From Paenibacillus dokdonensis (GTDB taxonomy: Bacteria > Bacillota > Bacilli > Paenibacillales > Paenibacillaceae): a stretch of 64,000 nucleotides of DNA. The notes below the pieces were generated by a model. That model had not been told where the DNA came from and made no database searches. It was given only the letters and a program-made list of their open reading frames with translations. The stretch covers positions 2,070,993 to 2,134,992 of the forward strand of contig NZ_STGQ01000001.1 of assembly GCF_004916975.1 (NCBI RefSeq). Reading direction: 5' to 3'. Position 1 is the stretch's first letter, and every line of letters begins with the position of its first letter. The position numbers were made by a program, and so were the translations under genes. Of the stretch, positions 27,181 to 35,684 are shown piece by piece.

Positions 27181-27639
27181 TTGATCCGATTCATTCCCAC
27201 GACAAGAGAAAACTGGAAGGATGCATTAAACTTACAAGTTCAAGTCCATCAAAATCATTATGTTCCATCCGTAGCTGTGTCTTTAGCTAAAGTACACATT
27301 CGTCCAGACGGAGATGAATACAAATATTTACCATTTTGTATATATAATACGGAGAATAGCTTAGTGGGCTTTGTAATGATCACAGTAGATGACACAACAG
27401 CTTGGTCATATTGGCTAAATGGTTTGATGATTGATGCAAGCTATCAAGGTAAGGGTTATGGAAAGGCAACTATAGAATCTGTGATTAGATATATAAAAGA
27501 GAACTACTATAATAGCAGGTGTTTGAATTTAACTGTATGTGCAGATAATGGAGCTGCCAGAAAGCTCTATGAAAAGTTGGGGTTTTCTGAGACCGGAGAA
27601 GTATATGATGATGAAATTGTTTATCGATTCGTTTTTTAA
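27181..27639 (+). CDS. GNAT acetyltransferase, spermidine acetyltransferase-like
   Basis: About 152 residues, a single GNAT domain. Motif A is WLNGLMIDASYQGKGYGKA (Q-G-K-G-Y-G), followed by CLNLTVCADNGAARKLYEKL and a C-terminal strand GFSETGEVYDDEIVYRF. The layout and the ALNLQVQVHQNHYVPS start resemble BltD/PaiA-type spermine/spermidine acetyltransferases. The frame is open from an ATG at 27136, but those 15 residues precede the domain and have no ribosome binding site. The TTG at 27181 (LIRFIPTT) is the more likely start, though its own ribosome binding site is weak. Confidence 0.7.
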   Translation: MIRFIPTTRENWKDALNLQVQVHQNHYVPSVAVSLAKVHIRPDGDEYKYLPFCIYNTENSLVGFVMITVDDTTAWSYWLNGLMIDASYQGKGYGKATIESVIRYIKENYYNSRCLNLTVCADNGAARKLYEKLGFSETGEVYDDEIVYRFVF

Positions 27640-27674
27640 ATGTAAAACAGTCTTAAAAAGGAGTGCAAGGAAGA

Positions 27675-28034
27675 ATGAATTCTTTTAAGAAATTAAGAAA
27701 TAAATACGTAATATGGCATGCAAATCATGTTGAAATTCCAAAGTTTACACCAAGCATTGTAGTCAGAAAAAAGGTGTGTTTTTCTGGAAGAGTACAAAAG
27801 GTAGGATTCCGCTTGGAATTAAATTGTATTGCTCAAAGACTGAATTTAACTGGATGGGTGAAAAATGTAACGGATGGGAGTGTGGAAGCAGATTTACAAG
27901 GAGAAGAATCGCATATTGATTTTCTGGTCAATTGCATGCGGTCATTGAAACGGGCGTCTGTAAAGAAAATGACTATAATTGATTTGCCGATTAGAGAAGG
28001 CGAAAAAAAATTTACAATAGTGGATTTGGATTAA
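27675..28034 (+). CDS. Acylphosphatase
   Basis: Small hydrolase of carboxyl-phosphate bonds. The catalytic loop FSGRVQKVGFR (arginine that binds phosphate) and TGWVKNVTDGSVEADLQG (catalytic asparagine) are intact. At 119 residues it is about 28 longer than the usual 90, because of a basic N-terminal extension. The ATG at 27675 is preferred over the GTG at 27663, which overlaps the AAAAGGAG ribosome binding site. It lies 35 bp after the GNAT gene and may be cotranscribed. Confidence 0.85.
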   Translation: MNSFKKLRNKYVIWHANHVEIPKFTPSIVVRKKVCFSGRVQKVGFRLELNCIAQRLNLTGWVKNVTDGSVEADLQGEESHIDFLVNCMRSLKRASVKKMTIIDLPIREGEKKFTIVDLD

Positions 28035-28107
28035 AATAAGTATAGTTTAAGCGAGACTGATTCCAGAGATTACACCCGGTTAAAATAAAAATTGATGAGG
28101 TATTTCA

Positions 28108-28824
28108 ATGAAAAGCAATATGAAGTACATCTTCTTCGATTGTATGGAAACACTCGTTGATCTATATGAACTGCCCAGTGATCATGATTATGCATTATGG
28201 GCATTTAACGGTTCCGGAGTAGAGCATTATTGGAAAGACTTTGATGAATTTTTAAAGAGATACAATGAATCCAAGATTGAAATTGCATCAATACTTGATC
28301 CGAATGAAGAGTATGAAATGATCAGAAGATTTGAATTCGTTGTTGAAAGAACAGATAACATCGATATTCACTTGAAAAATGATGTGGCAACAAATCTATA
28401 TGATACTTATTGGAGTACATACAAATCAAAGTGCTTTATTAAACAAGAAAAACTGGGTATTTTGTTGGATTTAGCTAAAAAGTACAAGTTAGCAGTGGTT
28501 TCGAATTTTAAGATTAGAGATGGAATCGAAGAGCTATTGCGCCTGAATGGTGCAAGTAATCTATTTGAATTTGTGATTACTTCTATTAATACAGGTTGGA
28601 GAAAACCAAGTCCAAAAATTTTTGAATTAGCAATTCAATATGCTGATTGTGCATCTGATCAGATTATATTTGTTGGCGACGATTACGAGAATGACTATTT
28701 AGCTCCAAAGCGAATGAATATGATGTCAATATTATTAGATAAAGAGACCAATAATATTGATTACGAGTCGGAAGTACGTAAAGTTAAGAATTTTACTGAA
28801 TTAAAGTCATTTTTGTTGGGATAA
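28108..28824 (+). CDS. HAD-superfamily hydrolase
   Basis: 238-residue cytoplasmic phosphatase or dehalogenase-like enzyme. Motif I is FFDCMETLVDL with the nucleophile D11 and the unusual second position M rather than D, which may point away from plain phosphatase chemistry. Motif II is AVVSNFKIRDG, motif III lysine is in WRKPSPKIFELAI, and motif IV is FVGDDYENDYLAPK. A helical cap of about 100 residues lies between motifs I and II. The start has GATGAGG. The substrate is not inferable. Confidence 0.8.
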   Translation: MKSNMKYIFFDCMETLVDLYELPSDHDYALWAFNGSGVEHYWKDFDEFLKRYNESKIEIASILDPNEEYEMIRRFEFVVERTDNIDIHLKNDVATNLYDTYWSTYKSKCFIKQEKLGILLDLAKKYKLAVVSNFKIRDGIEELLRLNGASNLFEFVITSINTGWRKPSPKIFELAIQYADCASDQIIFVGDDYENDYLAPKRMNMMSILLDKETNNIDYESEVRKVKNFTELKSFLLG

Positions 28825-28965
28825 TTCGAAGATATCAATAAATTCATGTAACAACTTATCGTTTTTCAATCCAGTATGAACAACCAATATTTTAATCGGA
28901 ATACATATTTCATCTTTGTAAATCTGTCAATTGAAAACAAGACAAGGACGAAGGAGCGAAAACAA

Positions 28966-29142
28966 ATGACTAAGTCAGTACTGTTGTATTTTGATGCATT
29001 CTGCTATGGAGATGTTCGAGGGTTGTTGGAGGAATTTAAGGATAAGGAGATCCAAATCGTTAGAGGACCGGACTTAAATGACTCTTTTAGCGAATTTACG
29101 ATTCAGGATCCTGATGGGTATCGGATCGCTTTTGGCGGATAA
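28966..29142 (+). pseudogene. Half VOC domain, truncated glyoxalase-like gene
   Basis: 58 residues that match only the second half of a VOC domain: the last strands are IQIVRGPDLNDSFSEFTIQD and PDGYRIAFGG, with the conserved DPDG turn. The first half, with its metal ligand, is absent. AAGGAGC lies eight bases before the ATG at 28966, so the fragment could be translated. The open frame upstream to 28876 has no VOC features. It is probably a decayed gene, less likely a single-module VOC protein that would have to dimerise. Confidence 0.5.
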
Positions 29143-29224
29143 TCAAGTTGAATTTTTTCAGTAACATTATACGGATGAGTATGAATAGTATATAAATATC
29201 TATAAAATAACATGGGGTTCTGTT

Positions 29225-29458
29225 ATGTTTTTAAGGTTTGAACCTAAATGGTATATAGCCACTGTGATTTGTATAATAATTACAATTATTATTGTTCTGA
29301 TCACGGGTCATTTGAAATACCTTAATTTATGCGGTGCATTAACGTTTTTTGCCGCTTCGATTCGCTTTTGGAGAGACGAAGAAAGTAGTTATATTCGCAT
29401 CCCCTACCTAGTATTGGGTATATTATTTTTATTGGTATTTTTCAACATATTAAAATAA
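29225..29458 (+). CDS. Small membrane protein, 77 aa
   Basis: Unrecognised protein with three hydrophobic segments at about residues 9-27, 33-46 and 56-75. Between them lies a charged loop RFWRDEESSYIR. The ribosome binding site (TGGGGTT) is moderate. It is followed by a terminator at 29503-29538, so it is a complete small unit. The function is unknown. Confidence 0.55.
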   Translation: MFLRFEPKWYIATVICIIITIIIVLITGHLKYLNLCGALTFFAASIRFWRDEESSYIRIPYLVLGILFLLVFFNILK

Positions 29459-29502
29459 TTACTTTTTTGGAAATTTAAACAGGGAATCATCGATTGCAAA
29501 AT

Positions 29503-29538
29503 TGCCGTGAATCAGTGACTGCTGATAGCGGCTTTTTT
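29503..29538 (+). terminator. Terminator before pepF
   Basis: GCCG with CGGC and ATCAG with CTGAT in one interrupted stem, followed by six T. Confidence 0.7.
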
Positions 29539-29688
29539 AAATTAATTTTCGTTATTAGCGAGACACCCACTCATATCGTGGCATACCTAGAAAACATTGA
29601 ACAGTTAAAGGCTGCGAATCTATGTTACAATGGGTTTTACTGGAACCATACATTGGTCAATTAATAACATGGGAGAGGTGCTTAACGA

Positions 29689-31488
29689 ATGTCGAAAATT
29701 TTAACCCGAGCAGAAGTGGATACAGAATTAACGTGGAATTTGAATGATATTTTTGAAACAAAAGAAGCGTGGGAAGCAGAATTAAACGCAGTTCAGCAGG
29801 ACATCTCTTCTGTTACAACGTATCAAGGAAGACTCAGTGAAGGAGCAGATACGCTGCTGGCATGTCTTCTTGCACAGGAAGATCTTCAAGGAAGAGTTAA
29901 CCGGGTAGGAGCCTACGCTTATCTGCATCAATCCGGAGACAGCATTAGTCCTGAAAATCAGATGAATGCTGCGAAAGCGCGCGATCTTTCTTCAATAGTG
30001 AGTTCAGCTCTTTCCTTTATCAAATCCGAAATTATCGCGCTTCCAGACGGAATGATTGACCAGTACATAAAAGAACAGCCTAAACTTCAGGTGTTCGAAC
30101 GCAGTCTCGGATTGCTTATGCAAACTAAACCGCACAGACTGTCGGCAGAGACGGAACAGGTGCTTGCTTCCTTGGGTGAAGTTTTAGGGGCGCCTTACCG
30201 CATCTATGAGCGCAGCAAGCTGGCAGATATGACATTCCCATCCACAGAAAACGGCCAAGGGGAAGAGGTGCCGGTTTCTTTTGCACTTTATGAGAATAAG
30301 TACGTTGAATCTCCGGATACAGATCTGCGCCGTAATTCGTTTAAAGCTTTCAGCGAGACATTGTACAATTACCGCAATACCTTTGCTGAGGCCTACGGTA
30401 CCGAAGTGAAGCGCCAAGTCATTGAATCGCGTCTTCGCGGATATGACTCCGTTACCGATATGCTTTTGACGCCGCAGCAGGTCACAACGGAAATGTACAA
30501 CAACATTTTGGATATTCTTCAAGAAGAGCTTGCGCCTCATATGCGAAAATATGCCGCACTCAAAAAACGCGTGCTTAATTTAGACGAGATAACGTTTGCG
30601 GATCTGAAAGCACCGCTGGATCCTGATTTCAGTCCTGACATTTCTTTTCAGGAGGCAGGTGATCTGATCAAGGAAGCCTTAACCATTCTTGGTCCTGAAT
30701 ATGGGGAAATTGTATCGGATGCCTTTAAAAATCGTTGGGTGGATTACGCGGATAATGCAGGGAAGAGAACAGGTGCGTTCTGCATGTCGATCCCTGGAGT
30801 TCATTCCTATATTTTGATCAGTTGGGCTGATAGCATGAGAGGTGCCTTTACACTCGCTCATGAAGTAGGACATGCGGGCCATCTGATGCTTGCAAGCAAA
30901 TATCAGCGTTTGACCAACTCCAGACCTTCGCTGTATTTCATCGAAGCACCTTCAACGATGAACGAACTTTTGCTGGCTGATCATTTGCTGGCAAGGTCAA
31001 ACGATCCGAGAATGCGTCGTTGGGTTATTTCGCAGTTGCTTGGCACCTATTTCCACAACTATGTAACTCATCTGCTTGAAGGAGAGCTTCAGCGCCAGGT
31101 CTACGATCTTGCAATGAACAACGTACCGATTACTGCGGTGAAATTATGTGAATTGAAAGGAAATATCCTATCTTCCTTCTGGGGAGAGGATGTGGTAATC
31201 GATGAGGATGCCAAGTTAACCTGGATGCGTCAACCGCATTATTATATGAGTTTGTATCCTTATACTTATGCTGCGGGGCTTACCGCTTCCACGGCTGTAG
31301 CCAAGCTCATAAGAGAGGAAGGACAGCCTGCCGTAGTTCGTTGGCTCGAAGTATTAAAAGCCGGTGGATCTATGAGTCCCCTCGAACTGATGAAACAGGC
31401 AGGCGTGGACATGTCTCAACCTGATCCAATCCGCAGCGCAGCGGCTTATGTGGGTTCACTTATTGATGAGCTGGAGAGCCTGTATTAA
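29689..31488 (+). CDS. pepF: Oligoendopeptidase F
   Basis: Cytoplasmic zinc metallopeptidase of family M3 that cleaves short peptides, 599 residues, the usual PepF length. The zinc-binding motif is H391-E-V-G-H395 in TLAHEVGHAGHLM, with a downstream glutamate in EAPSTMNELLLADHLL as third ligand. The N-terminal helical domain (1-200) is typical, starting with RAEVDTELTWNLNDIF. GGGAGAGGTG precedes the ATG. It is a single-gene unit between two terminators. Confidence 0.94.
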   Translation: MSKILTRAEVDTELTWNLNDIFETKEAWEAELNAVQQDISSVTTYQGRLSEGADTLLACLLAQEDLQGRVNRVGAYAYLHQSGDSISPENQMNAAKARDLSSIVSSALSFIKSEIIALPDGMIDQYIKEQPKLQVFERSLGLLMQTKPHRLSAETEQVLASLGEVLGAPYRIYERSKLADMTFPSTENGQGEEVPVSFALYENKYVESPDTDLRRNSFKAFSETLYNYRNTFAEAYGTEVKRQVIESRLRGYDSVTDMLLTPQQVTTEMYNNILDILQEELAPHMRKYAALKKRVLNLDEITFADLKAPLDPDFSPDISFQEAGDLIKEALTILGPEYGEIVSDAFKNRWVDYADNAGKRTGAFCMSIPGVHSYILISWADSMRGAFTLAHEVGHAGHLMLASKYQRLTNSRPSLYFIEAPSTMNELLLADHLLARSNDPRMRRWVISQLLGTYFHNYVTHLLEGELQRQVYDLAMNNVPITAVKLCELKGNILSSFWGEDVVIDEDAKLTWMRQPHYYMSLYPYTYAAGLTASTAVAKLIREEGQPAVVRWLEVLKAGGSMSPLELMKQAGVDMSQPDPIRSAAAYVGSLIDELESLY

Positions 31489-31502
31489 AATTATGATTGC
31501 CC

Positions 31503-31537
31503 AAAAATCCCACTTCTATATTGTAGTGGGATTTTTG
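31503..31537 (+). terminator. Terminator of pepF
   Basis: AAAATCCCACT-tctatattgt-AGTGGGATTTTT. Confidence 0.85.
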
Positions 31538-31598
31538 TTTCGCAAACTGCTGCGTAGGGCTCTATGTTTTTGGGCAAATGCAGTATTCATCTATGTTT

Positions 31599-31627
31599 TT
31601 GACAAGTCAATCAATTTAGAGTAATAT
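31599..31627 (+). promoter_or_regulatory. Near-consensus sigma-A promoter
   Basis: TTGACA at 31599-31604, a 17-bp spacer and TAATAT at 31622-31627. The first downstream element is a terminator hairpin at 31706-31737, not a start codon. Confidence 0.65.
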
Positions 31628-31633
31628 CCACAT

Positions 31634-31737
31634 GTGATCGTTACCATCATAATGTGAACAGTCGCAGTATGAAGGTGCAAGTACGAATAAGGATCTAAAG
31701 CACAAGACTCTCTCTTAACAGGGAGAGCCTTTTTTTT
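31634..31737 (+). ncRNA. Candidate short RNA or attenuated leader before the two-component system
   Basis: From the predicted start about seven bases after TAATAT to the terminator (CTCTCTC-ttaaca-GGGAGAG, T8) the transcript would be about 104 nt. No ribosome binding site plus ORF of useful size is seen inside. Either it is a small RNA, or it is a leader in which termination controls the response regulator gene that begins 41 bp later. No known riboswitch class is recognised. Confidence 0.35.
31706..31737 (+). terminator. Terminator of the short leader or RNA
   Basis: GACTCTCTC-ttaaca-GGGAGAGCC with one mismatch, followed by eight T. Confidence 0.75.
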
Positions 31738-31778
31738 GCATTTTACTTGCCAGGAATCCGGTTATAGGGGTGGGAATA

Positions 31779-32483
31779 TTGGGAACGGAACATCGTAATC
31801 ATGTACTTATTGTTGAAGATGACGACAATATTAGACGTTTTATATCAATCAATTTAACTACAAACGGGTTCGTGGTCAGTGAGGCTGCGTTTGCAGATGA
31901 AGCGTTGCAGAGCTTCACAACGAATCGGCCTGACGTTGTTGTTCTGGACATTATGCTTCCGGATGCTAACGGATTTGAAGTCTGCCGGAAGATACGGGAA
32001 CGGGATCCTGCGGTCATCATTGTCTTCTTAACAGCACGTGGACAAGATCTGGACAAAATCAAGGGCCTTGAACTCGGCGGCGACGATTATATAGTCAAAC
32101 CCTTTAATCCGTTAGAGCTGGTAGCACGAATTAATGCAATATTACGCCGAACAGAAATCGCTTTAAAACCGCCAAAAAGCGTACTTCAAGCCGGACCCAT
32201 TCGTATGGATCTGAATTCGAATAAGGTGTTCAAAAATGACGTTTATATCGAACTAACACCGAAGGAATTCCAAATGATCAGGGCTTTCCTGGAGCATCCA
32301 GACACAGCACTTTCCAGGAATGAATTAATGAATCTCGTATGGGGAGAGGATTATATTGGAGATCCTAAAACGGTAGATGTTCATGTGCGGAAGCTGAGAG
32401 AAAAGATCGAAGATAATTGTTCCAAGCCTCATTGGATTGAAACGGTATGGGGACTAGGATATCGCTTCAGGAAGGACGATTGA
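31779..32483 (+). CDS. OmpR/PhoB-family response regulator
   Basis: DNA-binding response regulator of about 234 residues. The receiver domain starts HVLIVEDDDNIRRF, with the phosphoacceptor aspartate in DVVVLDIMLPDANG and the lysine in DDYIVKPFNPLEL. The C-terminal winged helix has the recognition region ELMNLVWGEDYIGDPKTVDV and ends WGLGYRF. A GTG at 31770 opens the frame, but the TTG at 31779 follows AGGGGTGG at proper spacing and is preferred. The kinase gene starts four bases after the stop, so the two form one unit. Its targets are unknown; the next genes encode envelope and cell-wall proteins. Confidence 0.9.
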   Translation: MGTEHRNHVLIVEDDDNIRRFISINLTTNGFVVSEAAFADEALQSFTTNRPDVVVLDIMLPDANGFEVCRKIRERDPAVIIVFLTARGQDLDKIKGLELGGDDYIVKPFNPLELVARINAILRRTEIALKPPKSVLQAGPIRMDLNSNKVFKNDVYIELTPKEFQMIRAFLEHPDTALSRNELMNLVWGEDYIGDPKTVDVHVRKLREKIEDNCSKPHWIETVWGLGYRFRKDD

Positions 32484-32487
32484 ATTA

Positions 32488-33870
32488 ATGGGTATCCAGA
32501 AAAGATTAGTCGGAAGTTATCTTGTGGTCATTTGCCTCACGGTGCTCATCCTTGAGATCTTTCTTGTTTTTTCCCTGAGATATTATTATTTTCACAATAT
32601 AGAGCGAATTCTGATGAATCAAGCGGAGTTATCCGCTTCTTTTTTTCAGCAATATTTTGCAGATGAGGATCTGGAGAAACAATCGGAACGATTACTGAAA
32701 GGGTTTGCCAACAATTCCGATGCACAAGTGCAGATTATTGATCCATCGGGTCGACTATTACAGGACTCTACCGGACTTCCGGGTAACAATATCATGATGA
32801 AATTTGTTGATGTGCAAGAAGCTGTTAAAGGTCTTCCTGGCGTTTGGAAAGGAGAGGACCCTGCAACCCAAGAAGCCATATTAGCGGTGTCGTATCCTTT
32901 AAAAGCTAATGATACTATCGTTGGAGGAGTCCGATTTATCACTTCGTTAACCGAAACAATAAGTACGGTTAATCAAATCACAGTCTTACTGATCTGTGTC
33001 GGAATGCTTGTTATTGCGATCGTTACCATTCTTGGACTCGTACTATCAAGGACCATTACAAGATCCATTAAAGACCTTAAACAGGCAGCCGACCAGATGA
33101 CTGAAGGAAACTTCAGTATTAGAGTGCATAAGCGCTACCGTGATGAGCTCGGTACCTTGGCAGACACGTTAAATATGATGGCAAGTCGAATAACGAAGAG
33201 CGAACAGCTTAAAAATGATTTTATTTCTTCAGTGTCGCATGAACTGCGTACGCCACTAACGTCGATTAAAGGATGGATCATCACTTTGAAATCGAATGGG
33301 GTGGACAACAAACCTTTGCTTCATGATGGATTGGATATTATTGAATCAGAAAGTGACCGGTTAACCCGTATGGTGGATGAACTGTTAGATTTCTCTAAAT
33401 TGGACAATGGAAGAATTACCATTCACTTTGAACCTGTGGATCTAACGGAACTAATACAGCGTATTGTCAGACAACTGGCCCCAAGAGCTGCTCGCCAAGG
33501 GATATCACTCGAAATACAAACAGGCGAAGCCCTTCCTACCATTCAAGCAGACGAGAATCGGTTGAAGCAAGTACTGATTAATCTCATTGATAATTCAATC
33601 AAATTCACGTCTCCCTCTGGGCGAATCCTGGTTCATGCTTATACGGCTCCACGCAAAGTCGTTATTATCGTTGAGGACACAGGATCAGGAATTACAGATG
33701 AGGATTTAAATAATGTACTGCAAAAGTTCTACAAAGGGGATCAACATGCTTCAGGCAGTGGTTTGGGTCTAGCCATATCTGAGCAGATCATTAAGCTGCA
33801 TCATGGAGAACTGCGAATAACCAGTACGGTGGGCAAGGGAACGATCGTCCAAATTGAACTGCCGGTATAA
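32488..33870 (+). CDS. Membrane sensor histidine kinase
   Basis: 460 residues. Membrane helices at about 9-30 and 165-187 flank an extracytoplasmic sensor domain of about 130 residues. HAMP follows at 188-240, then HisKA with the histidine in FISSVSHELRTPLTSIKGW. The HATPase has the N box LINLIDNSIKFTS, G1 VEDTGSGI and G2 GSGLGLAI. It is the partner of the preceding response regulator. The architecture is that of the PhoR/ResE/WalK class without a PAS domain. A lipoprotein gene and two SEDS genes follow in the same direction, so it may sense cell-envelope state (inference). Confidence 0.9.
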   Translation: MGIQKRLVGSYLVVICLTVLILEIFLVFSLRYYYFHNIERILMNQAELSASFFQQYFADEDLEKQSERLLKGFANNSDAQVQIIDPSGRLLQDSTGLPGNNIMMKFVDVQEAVKGLPGVWKGEDPATQEAILAVSYPLKANDTIVGGVRFITSLTETISTVNQITVLLICVGMLVIAIVTILGLVLSRTITRSIKDLKQAADQMTEGNFSIRVHKRYRDELGTLADTLNMMASRITKSEQLKNDFISSVSHELRTPLTSIKGWIITLKSNGVDNKPLLHDGLDIIESESDRLTRMVDELLDFSKLDNGRITIHFEPVDLTELIQRIVRQLAPRAARQGISLEIQTGEALPTIQADENRLKQVLINLIDNSIKFTSPSGRILVHAYTAPRKVVIIVEDTGSGITDEDLNNVLQKFYKGDQHASGSGLGLAISEQIIKLHHGELRITSTVGKGTIVQIELPV

Positions 33871-33954
33871 GGGAATCTCAAATTTAACTATTTCATAACC
33901 ACTTTATTCCCTTTCACAGATAGAATACTAAATAAGCTGATAAGCGAGGAGTCG

Positions 33955-34497
33955 ATGATCCTAATGCCGAGCAAGTTCATTAGAATAGGTGCCATGTTGA
34001 CAACGTTATGGTTGCTCGGAGGATGCGGGGTTCCAGCAACACCACTAGATACGATAAAACCTCCTTTATCAAAAGCAAACATGCAGCGATATAAGACAAG
34101 CCAAGAGTTGATCAAATTATTACCTGAGAAAGCGCAATTGTTAGCACCAATACAGGGACAAGAGGGGCAAGATATTTCTTTCGGAGATATGGACGGAGAC
34201 GGTATCGACGAAGCTGTCGTTGTATATGAAGACAATGAAAACATAGGTAATACTCTAAAAGCCGCGCTGTTTAAGCAGCAAAATGAGACCTGGCAAAAGA
34301 TCTCGGAAGTCAATGGATTTGGTTACGGTCTGGAGTATGCCGGAATTTTTGATATTGATCATGATGGAAATAACGAACTTGCGTTAGGCTGGTCGTTGGG
34401 TGACGCAGGAAAAGGACTAGATGTCTACAGGTTGAGTGAGGATAAGTTAAAGCTGTTATCCAAAAAGGCTTTTCACGAAGAATTGAATCTTGAGTAA
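33955..34497 (+). CDS. Lipoprotein with FG-GAP/VCBS-like calcium loops
   Basis: 180-residue exported protein. The signal peptide ends in the lipobox LLGGC at about residues 20-24. Two loops, DMDGDGIDEAVVV and DIDHDGNNELALGW, have the D-x-D-x-D-G pattern of calcium-binding FG-GAP/VCBS repeats, as in blades of integrin-like propellers. Only about two repeats are present, so it would not close a propeller alone. GAGGAG lies three bases before the ATG at 33955 and 12 before the ATG at 33964; either may be used. It lies between the two-component system and ftsW and may be cotranscribed with both. Confidence 0.75.
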   Translation: MILMPSKFIRIGAMLTTLWLLGGCGVPATPLDTIKPPLSKANMQRYKTSQELIKLLPEKAQLLAPIQGQEGQDISFGDMDGDGIDEAVVVYEDNENIGNTLKAALFKQQNETWQKISEVNGFGYGLEYAGIFDIDHDGNNELALGWSLGDAGKGLDVYRLSEDKLKLLSKKAFHEELNLE

Positions 34498-34543
34498 TTT
34501 GTCCCAAGGATAGTCTTTGTCGTTGATGGAGGTGTTCTATGAT

Positions 34544-35674
34544 TTGAACAGTAAAATAAGAGGACGCCCTGATTATGTACTTCTATTTTTAACGGTGCTG
34601 CTTGTTGGTTTTGGATTAATGATGATATTTAGCGCAAGCTATCCGGTTGCCATATTAAAACATAATAGTCCGTGGCACTACGTCGTGAAACAAGGCGTAT
34701 TTGCGCTCATCGGATTATTTGTGATGTTCATTTTTATGGGTATTCCTTTTTCACGGTGGAAAAAGGCTTCGCCAATTCTGCTGCTGTTCTCATTGCTCGC
34801 ACTAATGCTTGTATTAATAGGGGGCGCGAACATCAACGGTGCTAGAAGATGGTTTGTGTTGAGCGGTTTTAATTTGCAGCCGGCAGAGTTCACCAAGTTA
34901 TCCATTATCGTATATTTATCAGCAATCATTAGTAAAAAAGGGGATCAAATCCGGAATTTTCGTAGAGGCTTACTACCCATTTTGGTCATGATAGGCATCA
35001 TTCTGTTGCTTGTCATGAAACAACCCGATTTCGGCACGGTGTTAATCCTGTTCTTTATTGCAATAACGATTCTTTTAGTCGGCGGTGTTGATCTCCGTCA
35101 CCTTATCATCCTGTTCTTGGCGCTCGTTCCTGTTTTGATTTACCTGGCCATGAGTAAGAGCTATCGTCTCCAGCGAATCACTTCTTTTCTACATCCACTT
35201 GATCATCCGGATGACTCGGGATATCAGCTTATTCAGTCGCTTTATGCGTTAGGGAATGGAGGTCTTCGCGGGACTGGAATCGGTCATAGTGTGCAAAAGA
35301 TCTTTTATTTGCCTGAAGCCTACACCGATTTTATCTTTGCTGTGGTTGGCGAGGAACTGGGGTTTATTGGCACGTCAATGCTCATCATCGTATTTTTTCT
35401 TTTTATCTGGCGGGGTTTTATTGCTGCAATCAGGAGTAATGATCCATTTGGCCTAATGCTGGGCATGGGAATCGTTATGATGATATGTATTCAAATGATG
35501 TTGAATATTGGTGCTGTAATCGGCAGCCTGCCCATTACAGGGGTACCTCTTCCTTTTATCAGCTATGGAGGATCTTCGCTCATTTTGTGTTTGGCATGTA
35601 CAGGTATTCTAATTAGCATTTCTCGAGACAACTATAGAAGACGTAAAGAAAACGACAGAAATTCAACAAAATAG
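34544..35674 (+). CDS. ftsW: SEDS peptidoglycan polymerase, FtsW/SpoVE type
   Basis: Ten-helix membrane glycosyltransferase that polymerises lipid II together with a class B PBP. Seen: GLMMIFSASYPVA in helix 1, the NGARRWFVLSGFNLQPAEF loop, the catalytic-region segment GGLRGTGIGHSVQKIFYLPE, FIFAVVGEELGF, and the end GVPLPFISYGGSSLI. The frame is open from 34517, but GGAGGTG lies nine bases before the TTG at 34544 (LNSKIRGRPDY), so that is taken as the start. The rodA-like gene starts 10 bases after the stop. Whether it acts in division or sporulation is not shown. Confidence 0.88.
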   Translation: MNSKIRGRPDYVLLFLTVLLVGFGLMMIFSASYPVAILKHNSPWHYVVKQGVFALIGLFVMFIFMGIPFSRWKKASPILLLFSLLALMLVLIGGANINGARRWFVLSGFNLQPAEFTKLSIIVYLSAIISKKGDQIRNFRRGLLPILVMIGIILLLVMKQPDFGTVLILFFIAITILLVGGVDLRHLIILFLALVPVLIYLAMSKSYRLQRITSFLHPLDHPDDSGYQLIQSLYALGNGGLRGTGIGHSVQKIFYLPEAYTDFIFAVVGEELGFIGTSMLIIVFFLFIWRGFIAAIRSNDPFGLMLGMGIVMMICIQMMLNIGAVIGSLPITGVPLPFISYGGSSLILCLACTGILISISRDNYRRRKENDRNSTK

Positions 35675-35684
35675 AGGTTGTCAT

